Counted from the first letter of the stretch, positions 1-10,720 are shown. The stretch is DNA of 64,000 nucleotides from Chitinophagales bacterium (GCA_020628375.1 JAHDFD010000010.1:1-64000), one strand, 5' to 3'. A program made the numbers and translations. The notes: generated by a model from the letters alone, not told the origin.

Positions 1-3000
1 CATGGTCAAATGGTGCAACAACTCAGAATATTTCAGTATCAACTTCAGGAGTTTATACATTAACAGTTGTTGATTTCAACGGATGTGATGCTACAGCTTC
101 TGCAACAGTAACAATCAACCCAGAGCCTTCAATTTCATTAGAAGGAGCAGAGGTTTGTGCTGATGACTTACCAGTAACATTAACTGCACCTGCAGGATTT
201 GTTTCTTATGTATGGTCTAACGGAAATGCTTCTCAATCAATTTCGGTAAATGCTGCTGGTACTTACACAGTAACAGTAATCGATGCAAACGGATGTGATG
301 CTTCAGCTTCAGCTACAGTAATCGTTAATCCAGAGCCTCAGATTTCTTTAGCAAATATTGAAATTTGTGCTGATGATGCTCCTGCTACAATTGACGGTCC
401 TTCAGGATTCGCAACTTATAGCTGGTCAAACGGTGCTACTACTGAAGATATTTCAGTATCTGCTTCAGGTGTCTATACATTAACAGTAACAGATGCAAAC
501 GGATGTGATGCTACAGCTTCAGCTACAGTAACAATCAATCCAGAGCCTTCAATTTCTTTACAAGATGTAGAGATTTGTGCTGACTTTGCACCTGCAACAG
601 TATTTGGTCCTGCAGGATTCGCTTCTTACAGCTGGTCAAACGGATCAACTACTCAGAACATTCAAGTATCAGCTTCAGGAGTATATACATTAACAGTTGT
701 TGATTTCAACGGATGTGATGCTACAGCTTCTGCAACAGTAACAATCAACCCAGAGCCTTCAATTTCATTAGAAGGAGCAGAGGTTTGTGCTGATGAATTA
801 CCAGTAACATTAACTGCACCTGCAGGTTTTGCTTCATACACATGGTCAACTGGTGCAACTACTTCATCTATCACAGTAACAACTGCTGGAACTTATTCAG
901 TAACAGTTATTGATGAGAATGGATGTGATGCTTCAGCTTCAGCTCAGGTAATCGTTAACCCAGAGCCAACTATCGCTTTACAAGATGTAGAGATTTGTGC
1001 TGATTTTGCTCCGGCTACAGTATTCGGTCCAGCAGGATTCGCTTCATACTCATGGTCAAATGGTGCAACAACTCAGAATATTTCAGTATCAACTTCAGGA
1101 GTTTACACATTAACAGTTGTTGATTTCAACGGATGTGATGCTTCAGCTTCTGCAACAGTAACAATCAACCCAGAGCCTTCAATTTCATTAGAAGGAGCAG
1201 AGGTTTGTGCTGATGACTTACCAGTAACATTAACTGCACCTGCAGGATTTGTTTCTTATATCTGGTCAACTGGTTCTTCTTCACAATCAATTGTTGTGAA
1301 TGCAGCAGGAACTTACTCAGTAACAGTAATCGACGCAAATGGATGTGATGCTTCAGCTTCAGCTACAGTGATCGTTAATCCAGAGCCTCAGATTTCATTA
1401 CAAGATGTAGAGATTTGTGCTGATTTCGCACCTGCTACAATTGACGGTCCTTCAGGATTCGCAACTTATAGCTGGTCAAACGGAGCAACAACTGAAGATA
1501 TTTCAGTATCAGCTTCAGGCGTTTACACATTAACAGTAACAGATGCAAACGGATGTGATGCTACAGCTTCAGCTACAGTAACAATTAATCCAGAGCCTCA
1601 GATTTCATTACAAGATGTAGAGATTTGTGCTGACTTTGCACCTGCAACAGTATTTGGTCCTGCAGGATTCGCTTCTTACAGCTGGTCAAACGGATCAACT
1701 TCACAGAACATTCAGGTATTCGAATCAGGAGTATATACATTAACAGTAGTTGATTTCAACGGATGTGATGCTTCAGCTTCTGCAACAGTAACAATCAACC
1801 CAGAGCCTTCAATTTCATTAGAAGGAGCAGAGGTTTGTGCTGATGAATTACCAGTAACATTAACTGCACCTGCAGGTTTTGCTTCATACACATGGTCAAC
1901 TGGTGCAACTACTTCATCTATCACAGTAACAACTGCTGGAACTTATTCAGTAACAGTTATTGATGAGAATGGATGTGATGCTTCAGCTTCAGCTCAGGTA
2001 ATCGTTAACCCAGAGCCAACTATCGCTTTACAAGATGTAGAGATTTGTGCTGATTTTGCTCCGGCTACAGTATTCGGTCCAGCAGGATTCGCTTCATACT
2101 CATGGTCAAATGGTGCATCAACTCAGAACATTTCAGTAACTGAATCAGGAGTATATACATTAACAGTTGTTGATTTCAACGGATGTGATGCTACAGCTTC
2201 TGCAACAGTAACAATTAACCCAGAGCCTTCAATTTCATTAGAAGGAGCAGAGGTTTGTGCTGATGACTTACCAGTAACATTAACTGCACCTGCAGGATTT
2301 GTTTCTTATATCTGGTCAAATGGAAACTCTTCACAATCAATCGTTGTGAACGCAGCAGGAACTTACTCAGTAACAGTATTTGATGCAAACGGATGTGATG
2401 CTTCAGCTTCAGCTACAGTGATCGTTAATCCAGAGCCTCAGATTTCATTACAAGATGTAGAGATTTGTGCTGATTTCGCACCTGCTACAATTGACGGTCC
2501 TTCAGGATTCGCAACTTATAGCTGGTCAAACGGAGCAACAACTGAAGATATTTCAGTATCAGCTTCAGGCGTTTACACATTAACAGTAACAGATGCAAAC
2601 GGATGTGATGCTACAGCTTCAGCTACAGTAACAATTAATCCAGAGCCTCAGATTTCATTACAAGATGTAGAGATTTGTGCTGACTTTGCACCTGCAACAG
2701 TATTTGGTCCTGCAGGATTCGCATCTTATGCGTGGTCAACAGGAGCAACAACTCAGAATATTTCAGTAACTGAATCAGGCGTTTACACATTAACAGTTGT
2801 TGATTTCAACGGATGTGATGCTTCAGCTTCTGCAACAGTAACAATCAACCCAGAGCCTTCAATTTCATTAGAAGGAGCAGAGGTTTGTGCTGATGAATTA
2901 CCAGTAACATTAACTGCACCTGCAGGTTTTGCTTCATACACATGGTCAACTGGTGCAACTACTTCATCTATCACAGTAACAACTGCTGGAACTTATTCAG

Positions 3001-6000
3001 TAACAGTTATTGATGAGAATGGATGTGATGCTTCAGCTTCAGCTCAGGTAATCGTTAACCCAGAGCCAACTATCGCTTTACAAGATGTAGAGATTTGTGC
3101 TGATTTTGCTCCGGCTACAGTATTCGGTCCAGCAGGATTCGCTTCATACTCATGGTCAAATGGTGCATCAACTCAGAACATTTCAGTAACTGAATCAGGA
3201 GTATATACATTAACAGTTGTTGATTTCAACGGATGTGATGCTACAGCTTCTGCAACAGTAACAATCAACCCAGAGCCTTCAATTTCATTAGAAGGAGCAG
3301 AGGTTTGTGCTGATGACTTACCAGTAACATTAACTGCACCTGCAGGATTTGTTTCTTATGTATGGTCAAATGGAAACTCTTCACAATCAATCGTTGTGAA
3401 TGCAGCAGGAACTTACTCAGTAACAGTATTTGATGCAAATGGATGTGATGCTTCAGCTTCAGCTACAGTGATCGTTAATCCAGAGCCTCAGATTTCATTA
3501 CAAGATGTAGAGATTTGTGCTGATTTCGCACCTGCTACAATTGACGGTCCTTCAGGATTCGCAACTTATAGCTGGTCAAACGGAGCAACAACTGAAGATA
3601 TTTCAGTATCAGCTTCAGGCGTTTACACATTAACAGTAACAGATGCAAACGGATGTGATGCTACAGCTTCAGCTACAGTAACAATCAATCCAGAGCCTTC
3701 AATTTCATTACAAGATGTAGAGATTTGTGCTGACTTTGCACCTGCAACAGTATTTGGTCCTGCAGGATTCGCATCTTATGCGTGGTCAACAGGAGCAACA
3801 ACTCAGAATATTTCAGTAACTGAATCAGGCGTTTACACATTAACAGTTGTTGATTTCAACGGATGTGATGCTTCAGCTTCTGCAACAGTAACAATTAACC
3901 CAGAGCCATCAATTTCAATTGAAGGAGCAGAGGTTTGTGCTGATGAATTACCAGTAACATTAACTGCACCTGCAGGTTTTGCTTCATACACATGGTCAAC
4001 TGGTGCAACTACTTCATCTATCACAGTAACAACTGCTGGAACTTATTCAGTAACAGTTATTGATGAGAATGGATGTGATGCTTCAGCTTCAGCTCAGGTA
4101 ATCGTTAACCCAGAGCCAACTATCGCTTTACAAGATGTAGAGATTTGTGCTGATTTTGCTCCGGCTACAGTATTCGGTCCAGCAGGATTCGCTTCATACT
4201 CATGGTCAAATGGTGCATCAACTCAGAACATTTCAGTAACTGAATCAGGAGTATATACATTAACAGTTGTTGATTTCAACGGATGTGATGCTACAGCTTC
4301 TGCAACAGTAACAATCAACCCAGAGCCTTCAATTTCAATTGATGGAGCAGAGGTTTGTGCTGATGCTTTACCAGTAACATTAACTGCACCTGCAGGATTT
4401 GTTTCTTACGTATGGTCAAATGGAAATGCTTCTCAGTCAATTTCAGTAAATGCTGCTGGAACTTATACAGTAACAGTAATCGATGCAAACGGATGTGATG
4501 CTTCAGCTTCAGCTACAGTGATCGTTAATCCAGAGCCTCAGATTTCATTACAAGATGTAGAGATTTGTGCTGATTTCGCACCTGCTACAATTGACGGTCC
4601 TTCAGGATTCGCAACTTATAGCTGGTCAAACGGAGCAACAACTGAAGATATTTCAGTATCAGCTTCAGGCGTTTACACATTAACAGTAACAGATGCAAAC
4701 GGATGTGATGCTACAGCTTCAGCTACAGTAACAATTAATCCAGAGCCTTCAATTTCTTTACAAGATGTAGAGATTTGTGCTGACTTTGCACCTGCAACAG
4801 TATTTGGTCCTGCAGGATTCGCATCTTATGCGTGGTCAACAGGAGCAACAACTCAGAATATTTCAGTAACTGAATCAGGCGTTTACACATTAACAGTTGT
4901 TGATTTCAACGGATGTGATGCTTCAGCTTCTGCAACAGTAACAATCAACCCAGAGCCTTCAATTTCATTAGAAGGAGCAGAGGTTTGTGCTGATGAATTA
5001 CCAGTAACATTAACTGCACCTGCAGGTTTTGCTTCATACACATGGTCAACTGGTGCAACTACTTCATCTATCACAGTAACAACTGCTGGAACTTATTCAG
5101 TAACAGTTATTGATGAGAATGGATGTGATGCTTCAGCTTCAGCTCAGGTAATCGTTAACCCAGAGCCAACTATCGCTTTACAAGATGTAGAGATTTGTGC
5201 TGATTTTGCTCCGGCTACAGTATTCGGTCCAGCAGGATTCGCTTCATACTCATGGTCAAATGGTGCATCAACTCAGAACATTTCAGTAACTGAATCAGGA
5301 GTATATACATTAACAGTTGTTGATTTCAACGGATGTGATGCTACAGCTTCTGCAACAGTAACAATCAACCCAGAGCCTTCAATTTCAATTGATGGAGCAG
5401 AGGTTTGTGCTGATGCTTTACCAGTAACATTAACTGCACCTGCTGGCTTTACTACTTATGTTTGGTCTAATGGTTCAACAAGTTCTTCAATTTCAGTAAA
5501 TGCTGCTGGAACTTACACAGTAACAGTAACAGATGCTAATGGATGTGATGCTTCAGCTTCAGCTCAGGTAATCGTTAATCCAGAACCAACTATCGCTTTA
5601 CAAGATGTTGAAATTTGTGCTGATAGCGCACCTGCAACAATTGACGGTCCTTCAGGATACGCTACTTATAGCTGGTCAAATGGTGCTACTACAGAAGATA
5701 TCACAGTATCAGCTTCAGGTGTTTATACTTTAACAGTAACAGACGCTAACGGATGTGATGCTACAGCTTCTGCAACAGTAACAATCAACCCAGAGCCTTC
5801 TATCTCATTAGAAGATGTAGAGATTTGTGCTGATTTTGCTCCTGCTACATTAATGGGACCTGCTGGATTCACTACTTATAGCTGGTCAAACGGAATGAAT
5901 ACACAAAACATCATGGTTACTACTTCAGGTGTTTACACTTTAACAGTAACAGATGCTAATGGATGTGATGCTACAGCTTCAGCAACAGTAACAATTAACC

Positions 6001-9000
6001 CAGAGCCTTCTATTTCTTTAGAAGACATTACAGTATGTGATGATCAGGCTCCGGTAACATTATTCGGTCCTGCTGGATTTGCTTCTTACACTTGGTCTAA
6101 CGGATCAACTGCTCAGAACATTACTGTAGATGCTTCAGGTGTTTATACATTAACAGTTGTTGATGCAAACGGATGTGATGCTTCAGCTTCTGCAACAGTA
6201 ACGATCAACACTTCTCCTTCAATTTCATTACCTGACTTTGAGGTATGTGCTGACGATGCTCCTGTAACAGTTCAAGGTCCTGCTGGATTTGCTTCTTATA
6301 GCTGGTCTAACGGTGCAAGTTCTCAGTCTATTTCAGTATCAACTTCAGGTGTTTACACATTAACTGTAACAGATGCTAACGGATGTACTGCAACTGCTGT
6401 ATCAGTAGTAACAATTAACCCTGAGCCATCAATCAGCTTAGAAGATGTTGTTATCTGTGCTAATGATTTACCTGCAATTGTTGAAGGTCCTGCTGGATTT
6501 GCAACTTACACTTGGTCAACAGGTGCTACAACTCAGAACATTCAGGTTAACGCTGGAGGTGTTTATACATTAACAGTAACTGATGGAAACGGATGTGATG
6601 CTACTGCTTCTGCAACTGTAATGGTTAACGATGAGCCTACATTGATCTTGGATGATATCACAGTATGTGAAGATGATTTACCAGTAATGGTTTCAGCTCC
6701 AGCTGGATTCTCATCTTACGAATGGTCAAATGGTGAAACTGGACAGTCATTCATGACTTCTACAGAAGGAGTTTACTTCTTAACTGTAACTGATGCTAAC
6801 GGATGTCAGGCAACTTATGCTGCAACTGTTTCAATCTTACAAAACCCAGTAATTGATTTAGAAGATATCGATGTATGTGCTGATGAATTACCAGTAATTA
6901 TCGATGGTCCTGTAGGATTTGCGTCATACGCATGGTCAACAGGTGCTACATCTCAAGATATTCAAGTAACAACTTCTGGAGTTTATACATTAACTGTAAC
7001 TGACTTCAAAGGGTGTACTGCAACTGCTTCTGCAACAGTATCTGTAAATACAGTAACTCCATTCGATTTAACTGATATCACAGTTTGTGAGGATGATGCT
7101 CCTGTAACAGTAACTGGTCCTGACGGATATACTTCTTATGTATGGTCGAACGGTGCAGTTGGACAATCAATTACAACTACAGTATCTGGTGCTATTGAAT
7201 TAACAGTAACAGACGCTAACGGATGTACTTATACTGACGAAATCGTTGTTGCGATCAATCAGAACCCAATCTTCGACTTAAACGATGTTGATGCTTGTGC
7301 TGAAGATTTACCTGCAACTATTTACGGTCCTGGTCCTGCTGGATTCTATACTTACGAATGGTCTAACGGTGCAACTACTCAAGATTTAGTTGTAACTGCT
7401 CCAGGCGTATATACATTAACAGTAACAGATGCTAACGGATGTCAATCTACTGAATCTTCAACTGTAACAGTTGGTGGTGATGTAAGCTTCGACTTAGATG
7501 ATGTAACTGTATGTGAAGGTTCAGCTGTAACATTAGCTGGTCCTGCTGGATTCTCAACTTACACTTGGTCAACAGGTGCAACAACTCAGAACATTACTGT
7601 AAGTGCTTCTGGAACATATACATTAACTGTTTCTAACGGTGATGGTTGTTCTGCAACTGAAAGTGCTACTGTAACATTCAACGCAGCTCCTGCTATTTCA
7701 TTAGAAGATGCTGAGCTTTGTGCTGAGGATGCTCCTACTACTTTAACTGCTCCTGCTGGTTACGCTTCATACGCATGGTCAAATGGTGCTAATACACAAT
7801 CAATCACAGTTTCAACTTCTGGAGTTTACTCTGTAACAGTAACAGATGCTAATGGATGTGTTGCTTCAGCTTCGGCTTCAGTAACTATCAATGCTGCTCC
7901 AGCTATCAACTTAAGCGATATCAGCGTTTGTGAAGGTGAAACAGCTACATTATCTGCTCCTGGTGGATTTGCTTCATACTTATGGTCAACTGGTGAGACT
8001 TCTCAGTCAATCACAGTTTCAGGTTCTGGTACTTACACAGTAACAGTAACAGATGCAAATGGATGTTCTGCTTCAGATTCAGCTAATGTTTCTGTTGGAG
8101 GTTCTATCTCAGTATCTTTAGAAGGTGCAATGATCTGTGAAGGTGAGAGTACAGTATTAACTGCTCCTGCTGGATTCAGTTCTTATACTTGGAATACTGG
8201 TGCAACTTCTCAGTCAATTACAGTTTCAGCTGCTGGTACTTATACAGTAACTGTTGTTTCTGCTGATGGTTGTTCAGGTTCAGCTTCTGCTGAAGTTATG
8301 GTTAACCCTAACCCGAATGCAACTGTTAACAGTGAAGTTGTTTGTGATGAAGATTTACCTGTAACATTAACTGCTGAAGGTGGATCAAGTTATGTTTGGT
8401 CAACTGGTGAGACTACTCAGTCAATCACAGTTTCTACATTCGGAACTTATACTGTAACTGTTACAGATGCTAACGGATGTACAGATACTGCTTCAGGAAA
8501 CGTTACTGAAGGTGAAGAATGTACAGAGCCGACTGCTGGATATGGTGATACTGTATTCTTCGATGAAGATGGTGATGGTGTACAAGATGCTGGTGAGCCT
8601 GGTATCTCTGGTGTAACTGTTACATTAACTTACCCTGATGGTTCAACAGTAACTACTACAACTGATGAAAATGGTAACTACTTCTTCGGTGGATTAGAGC
8701 CTGGTACTTATACTGCAACTGTTGATGCAACAGATTCAGAAGTAGCTGACTTAGATATTACAACTGCTGGTTCATTTACTGTAACATTAGCTGATGGCGA
8801 TGTTTATGTAGATGGAGACTTCGGATTCGAGCCAGTTGAAGAAATTACAGGAACTATTGGTGATACTGTATGGTATGATACTGATGGTGATGGTGTTCAG
8901 GATGCAGGTGAGCAAGGTATTGCTGGTGTAACTGTTAAGTTGTTAGATGAGAACGGAAACGAGATCGCTACAACTGAAACTGATGCTAACGGTAACTACT

Positions 9001-9986
9001 TATTCACTGATTTACCTTTAGGAACTTACGATGTAATGGTTGATAATACTGATTCAGAAGTTGCTGACTTAGAATCAACAACTACTATCATGTACACAGA
9101 TGTAACATTAACTGAGTCTAACCCTACTGATTTAGATAACGACTTCGGATTTGTTGCGCCTGCTGAATGTAACTTAGATGTAGAAGTAACTGCATTATGT
9201 GCAATCGATCAAATGACATTCGACTTAATCGTAACATTCGGTGGAGTTGATAACGGAAATGGATTCATCGTAACTGAATCAGTTTCAGGTCAAACTGAAG
9301 AAGTTTCTGCTGACGGTTCTACTGCAGTATTCTCTGGCTTAGATGCTGATGGTGGATACAATGTAACTGTAAGTGTAATTGGTGTTAACGGTTGTAACGA
9401 AACAATCGGTTCAACAGCTCCTCAATGTCAGGGTGTTACTGCTATCGAATTAGTTGAATTTGATGGACGTAAAGTTGATACTGATAACTTCTTATTCTGG
9501 TCAACAGCTCAGGAAATTGATGTAGATTACTTCGTATTAGAGCGTTCTGCTAACGGTGTTGATTTCGAAGCTGTTGCTAATATCAATGCTGCTGGAAACA
9601 GTTCTACTACTCAATCTTACGATTATACTGACGCAAACGTAGGAACAGGTACTTTATACTACCGATTAGCTGAGGTAACAACTCAAGGTGATTACAATGT
9701 AGTTAGCGATGTTGTTGCATTATCTCGTGAAGCTTCATTCGGTATCGATAATGTTTACCCTACAAATGCTACTGATATTGTTACTATCGACATTACTTCT
9801 AATTTCGCAACTGATGTTACAGTTGAGGTATTCGGAGCTGATGGACGTGTGATGGATATCGTAAATATCAATGTTGAAGGTACAGTTCCTCACACTATCG
9901 ATGTGTCAGGTTACACTGCTGGAATGTACTTCATCAGAATTAATAACGGTGTTAATGCTGAAACTGCTCAATTCATTAAGCAGTAA
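1..9986 (+). CDS. Giant T9SS-exported repeat protein (SprB-like adhesin), 5' end outside window
   Basis: This is the 3' part of a giant surface protein. The frame is open from the first complete codon at position 3 to the TAA at 9984-9986, about 3327 codons, and the true start lies upstream. Most of it is tandem Ig-like domains of 70 residues with the pattern Y-x-W-S-x-G, then G-x-Y-x-L/V-T-V-x-D-x-N-G-C. Each carries two cysteines 46 residues apart, probably an intradomain disulfide. After about nt 8520 come two SdrD-like B domains (each with a D-D-G-D-G-V-Q-D-A-G-like calcium loop and G-N-Y-x-F). A linker of about 100 residues follows, then a type A T9SS sorting domain of about 75 residues (VYPTN near its start, GMYFIRI near its end). 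The family suggests export by T9SS and anchoring on the cell surface, for adhesion or gliding. Lys and Arg are almost absent before the C-terminal 200-300 residues. A strong terminator follows. Confidence 0.9.
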   Translation, partial: WSNGATTQNISVSTSGVYTLTVVDFNGCDATASATVTINPEPSISLEGAEVCADDLPVTLTAPAGFVSYVWSNGNASQSISVNAAGTYTVTVIDANGCDASASATVIVNPEPQISLANIEICADDAPATIDGPSGFATYSWSNGATTEDISVSASGVYTLTVTDANGCDATASATVTINPEPSISLQDVEICADFAPATVFGPAGFASYSWSNGSTTQNIQVSASGVYTLTVVDFNGCDATASATVTINPEPSISLEGAEVCADELPVTLTAPAGFASYTWSTGATTSSITVTTAGTYSVTVIDENGCDASASAQVIVNPEPTIALQDVEICADFAPATVFGPAGFASYSWSNGATTQNISVSTSGVYTLTVVDFNGCDASASATVTINPEPSISLEGAEVCADDLPVTLTAPAGFVSYIWSTGSSSQSIVVNAAGTYSVTVIDANGCDASASATVIVNPEPQISLQDVEICADFAPATIDGPSGFATYSWSNGATTEDISVSASGVYTLTVTDANGCDATASATVTINPEPQISLQDVEICADFAPATVFGPAGFASYSWSNGSTSQNIQVFESGVYTLTVVDFNGCDASASATVTINPEPSISLEGAEVCADELPVTLTAPAGFASYTWSTGATTSSITVTTAGTYSVTVIDENGCDASASAQVIVNPEPTIALQDVEICADFAPATVFGPAGFASYSWSNGASTQNISVTESGVYTLTVVDFNGCDATASATVTINPEPSISLEGAEVCADDLPVTLTAPAGFVSYIWSNGNSSQSIVVNAAGTYSVTVFDANGCDASASATVIVNPEPQISLQDVEICADFAPATIDGPSGFATYSWSNGATTEDISVSASGVYTLTVTDANGCDATASATVTINPEPQISLQDVEICADFAPATVFGPAGFASYAWSTGATTQNISVTESGVYTLTVVDFNGCDASASATVTINPEPSISLEGAEVCADELPVTLTAPAGFASYTWSTGATTSSITVTTAGTYSVTVIDENGCDASASAQVIVNPEPTIALQDVEICADFAPATVFGPAGFASYSWSNGASTQNISVTESGVYTLTVVDFNGCDATASATVTINPEPSISLEGAEVCADDLPVTLTAPAGFVSYVWSNGNSSQSIVVNAAGTYSVTVFDANGCDASASATVIVNPEPQISLQDVEICADFAPATIDGPSGFATYSWSNGATTEDISVSASGVYTLTVTDANGCDATASATVTINPEPSISLQDVEICADFAPATVFGPAGFASYAWSTGATTQNISVTESGVYTLTVVDFNGCDASASATVTINPEPSISIEGAEVCADELPVTLTAPAGFASYTWSTGATTSSITVTTAGTYSVTVIDENGCDASASAQVIVNPEPTIALQDVEICADFAPATVFGPAGFASYSWSNGASTQNISVTESGVYTLTVVDFNGCDATASATVTINPEPSISIDGAEVCADALPVTLTAPAGFVSYVWSNGNASQSISVNAAGTYTVTVIDANGCDASASATVIVNPEPQISLQDVEICADFAPATIDGPSGFATYSWSNGATTEDISVSASGVYTLTVTDANGCDATASATVTINPEPSISLQDVEICADFAPATVFGPAGFASYAWSTGATTQNISVTESGVYTLTVVDFNGCDASASATVTINPEPSISLEGAEVCADELPVTLTAPAGFASYTWSTGATTSSITVTTAGTYSVTVIDENGCDASASAQVIVNPEPTIALQDVEICADFAPATVFGPAGFASYSWSNGASTQNISVTESGVYTLTVVDFNGCDATASATVTINPEPSISIDGAEVCADALPVTLTAPAGFTTYVWSNGSTSSSISVNAAGTYTVTVTDANGCDASASAQVIVNPEPTIALQDVEICADSAPATIDGPSGYATYSWSNGATTEDITVSASGVYTLTVTDANGCDATASATVTINPEPSISLEDVEICADFAPATLMGPAGFTTYSWSNGMNTQNIMVTTSGVYTLTVTDANGCDATASATVTINPEPSISLEDITVCDDQAPVTLFGPAGFASYTWSNGSTAQNITVDASGVYTLTVVDANGCDASASATVTINTSPSISLPDFEVCADDAPVTVQGPAGFASYSWSNGASSQSISVSTSGVYTLTVTDANGCTATAVSVVTINPEPSISLEDVVICANDLPAIVEGPAGFATYTWSTGATTQNIQVNAGGVYTLTVTDGNGCDATASATVMVNDEPTLILDDITVCEDDLPVMVSAPAGFSSYEWSNGETGQSFMTSTEGVYFLTVTDANGCQATYAATVSILQNPVIDLEDIDVCADELPVIIDGPVGFASYAWSTGATSQDIQVTTSGVYTLTVTDFKGCTATASATVSVNTVTPFDLTDITVCEDDAPVTVTGPDGYTSYVWSNGAVGQSITTTVSGAIELTVTDANGCTYTDEIVVAINQNPIFDLNDVDACAEDLPATIYGPGPAGFYTYEWSNGATTQDLVVTAPGVYTLTVTDANGCQSTESSTVTVGGDVSFDLDDVTVCEGSAVTLAGPAGFSTYTWSTGATTQNITVSASGTYTLTVSNGDGCSATESATVTFNAAPAISLEDAELCAEDAPTTLTAPAGYASYAWSNGANTQSITVSTSGVYSVTVTDANGCVASASASVTINAAPAINLSDISVCEGETATLSAPGGFASYLWSTGETSQSITVSGSGTYTVTVTDANGCSASDSANVSVGGSISVSLEGAMICEGESTVLTAPAGFSSYTWNTGATSQSITVSAAGTYTVTVVSADGCSGSASAEVMVNPNPNATVNSEVVCDEDLPVTLTAEGGSSYVWSTGETTQSITVSTFGTYTVTVTDANGCTDTASGNVTEGEECTEPTAGYGDTVFFDEDGDGVQDAGEPGISGVTVTLTYPDGSTVTTTTDENGNYFFGGLEPGTYTATVDATDSEVADLDITTAGSFTVTLADGDVYVDGDFGFEPVEEITGTIGDTVWYDTDGDGVQDAGEQGIAGVTVKLLDENGNEIATTETDANGNYLFTDLPLGTYDVMVDNTDSEVADLESTTTIMYTDVTLTESNPTDLDNDFGFVAPAECNLDVEVTALCAIDQMTFDLIVTFGGVDNGNGFIVTESVSGQTEEVSADGSTAVFSGLDADGGYNVTVSVIGVNGCNETIGSTAPQCQGVTAIELVEFDGRKVDTDNFLFWSTAQEIDVDYFVLERSANGVDFEAVANINAAGNSSTTQSYDYTDANVGTGTLYYRLAEVTTQGDYNVVSDVVALSREASFGIDNVYPTNATDIVTIDITSNFATDVTVEVFGADGRVMDIVNINVEGTVPHTIDVSGYTAGMYFIRINNGVNAETAQFIKQ
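121..7260 (+). repeat. 210-bp tandem repeat array encoding 70-residue Ig-like domains
   Basis: The junction read as INPEP (CAGAGCC at the DNA level) recurs every 210 bp exactly, at 121, 331, 541, 751 and onward to about 7260. That is 34 consecutive periods with no net indel. After this point a GPG-type 6-bp insertion breaks the strict phase and the domains become more divergent. The array is coding throughout and lies inside the giant surface protein gene. Confidence 0.95.
331..5580 (+). repeat. 1050-bp higher-order repeat (five domains per unit, five units)
   Basis: Five successive 1050-bp blocks start at 331, 1381, 2431, 3481 and 4531. Each holds the same ordered set of five different 70-residue domains. 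Diagnostic stretches, such as the domain containing GFASYTWSTGATTSS, recur at 781, 1831, 2881, 3931 and 4981. They look nearly identical in DNA, including synonymous positions. The neighbouring domains within a unit differ much more from each other. This indicates recent duplication or homogenisation of the whole five-domain block rather than of single domains. Confidence 0.93.
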
Positions 9987-10008
9987 TCGGTTAAACACTG
10001 ATATCTTT

Positions 10009-10042
10009 AAAAGGTGGAACTGGAAACAGTTCCACCTTTTTT
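10009..10042 (+). terminator. Intrinsic terminator of the giant surface protein gene
   Basis: A perfect 12-bp stem (AAGGTGGAACTG at 10011-10022 pairing with 10027-10038) is closed by a GAAA tetraloop and followed by a run of six T. Flanking A and T pairs lengthen the stem. It lies 23 bp after the stop codon and 22 bp before the next start, so it separates the two transcription units. Confidence 0.93.
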
Positions 10043-10063
10043 ATTTTAAAGAAACAGGTAAAT

Positions 10064-10720
10064 ATGAGTAATCAGATAGTTGTAACAGAAGATGGAAGCC
10101 ATACACTTATTTCTTCTAATTTTAATGTAAGTTACCATTCTGTACATGGGGCAATACAAGAATCTAATCATGTATTTATCGATCATGGACTTGAATATGT
10201 CAATTACAGGAATACAGCGATCAAAGTTTTTGAAATGGGGTTTGGAACAGGCTTAAACGCCTGGCTGACTTATAAGTTTTCTTTAGATGAAAAACTTAGC
10301 ATCGAATATCATACCATTGAGCAGTATCCTGTATTGATTGAAACTGCTAAAGAATTGAATTATGTTGACCAGCATGAAATAGATTTATTCATGGAATTTC
10401 ATTTGTCGGAATGGGAAAAAGAAAATACCTTTTCACCTTCCTTTAAATTTACAAAATATCAAGTATCGTTAGAGAAATTTAATTCTGATCAAAAATTCGA
10501 TCTGATATATTTTGATGCTTTTGCACCTGGTGCACAGCCAGAACTATGGACTGCTGCTATTTTTGAAAAGATATTTAACTTTACCAACAAAGGAGGAATA
10601 CTAATGACTTACTGTTCTAAAGGTCAGGTAAGAAGAAATATTGAAACTGCTGGATTTAGCGTAGAGAAATTAGAAGGGCCTCCCGGGAAGCGAGAAATAT
10701 TACGAGCTAAAAAAGAATAA
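10064..10720 (+). CDS. mnmD: MnmD-type tRNA 5-aminomethyl-2-thiouridine methyltransferase
   Basis: A 218-residue SAM-dependent methyltransferase of the DUF752/MnmC1 family. The SAM-binding loop GFGTGLN is at residues 59-65, and the family signature DAFAPGAQPELW is at 151-162. A C-terminal S/T-Y-C-x-K-G-x-V-R segment and a closing G-P-P-G-K-R-E motif also fit. In the wobble-uridine pathway this enzyme makes mnm5(s2)U34 from the nm5 intermediate. In E. coli the domain is fused to an FAD oxidase in MnmC. Here it is stand-alone, the usual form where the oxidase is missing or encoded elsewhere. The ATG at 10064 sits just after the preceding terminator. Its own promoter is not obvious. The stop is followed by about 150 bp before rimP, so it is probably a separate unit. 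Confidence 0.85.
   Translation: MSNQIVVTEDGSHTLISSNFNVSYHSVHGAIQESNHVFIDHGLEYVNYRNTAIKVFEMGFGTGLNAWLTYKFSLDEKLSIEYHTIEQYPVLIETAKELNYVDQHEIDLFMEFHLSEWEKENTFSPSFKFTKYQVSLEKFNSDQKFDLIYFDAFAPGAQPELWTAAIFEKIFNFTNKGGILMTYCSKGQVRRNIETAGFSVEKLEGPPGKREILRAKKE

Noticed and set aside
662-5074. Five minus-strand frames of 63-70 residues (ends near 874, 1924, 2974, 4024 and 5074)
   Set aside because: They repeat with the 1050-bp unit and are antisense shadows of the giant repeat gene; no independent start, promoter or function is apparent. Their spacing was useful evidence for the higher-order repeat.
9871-10071. Short plus-strand frame overlapping the end of the giant gene
   Set aside because: It runs through the T9SS tail and the terminator hairpin in another frame; it is not a gene.
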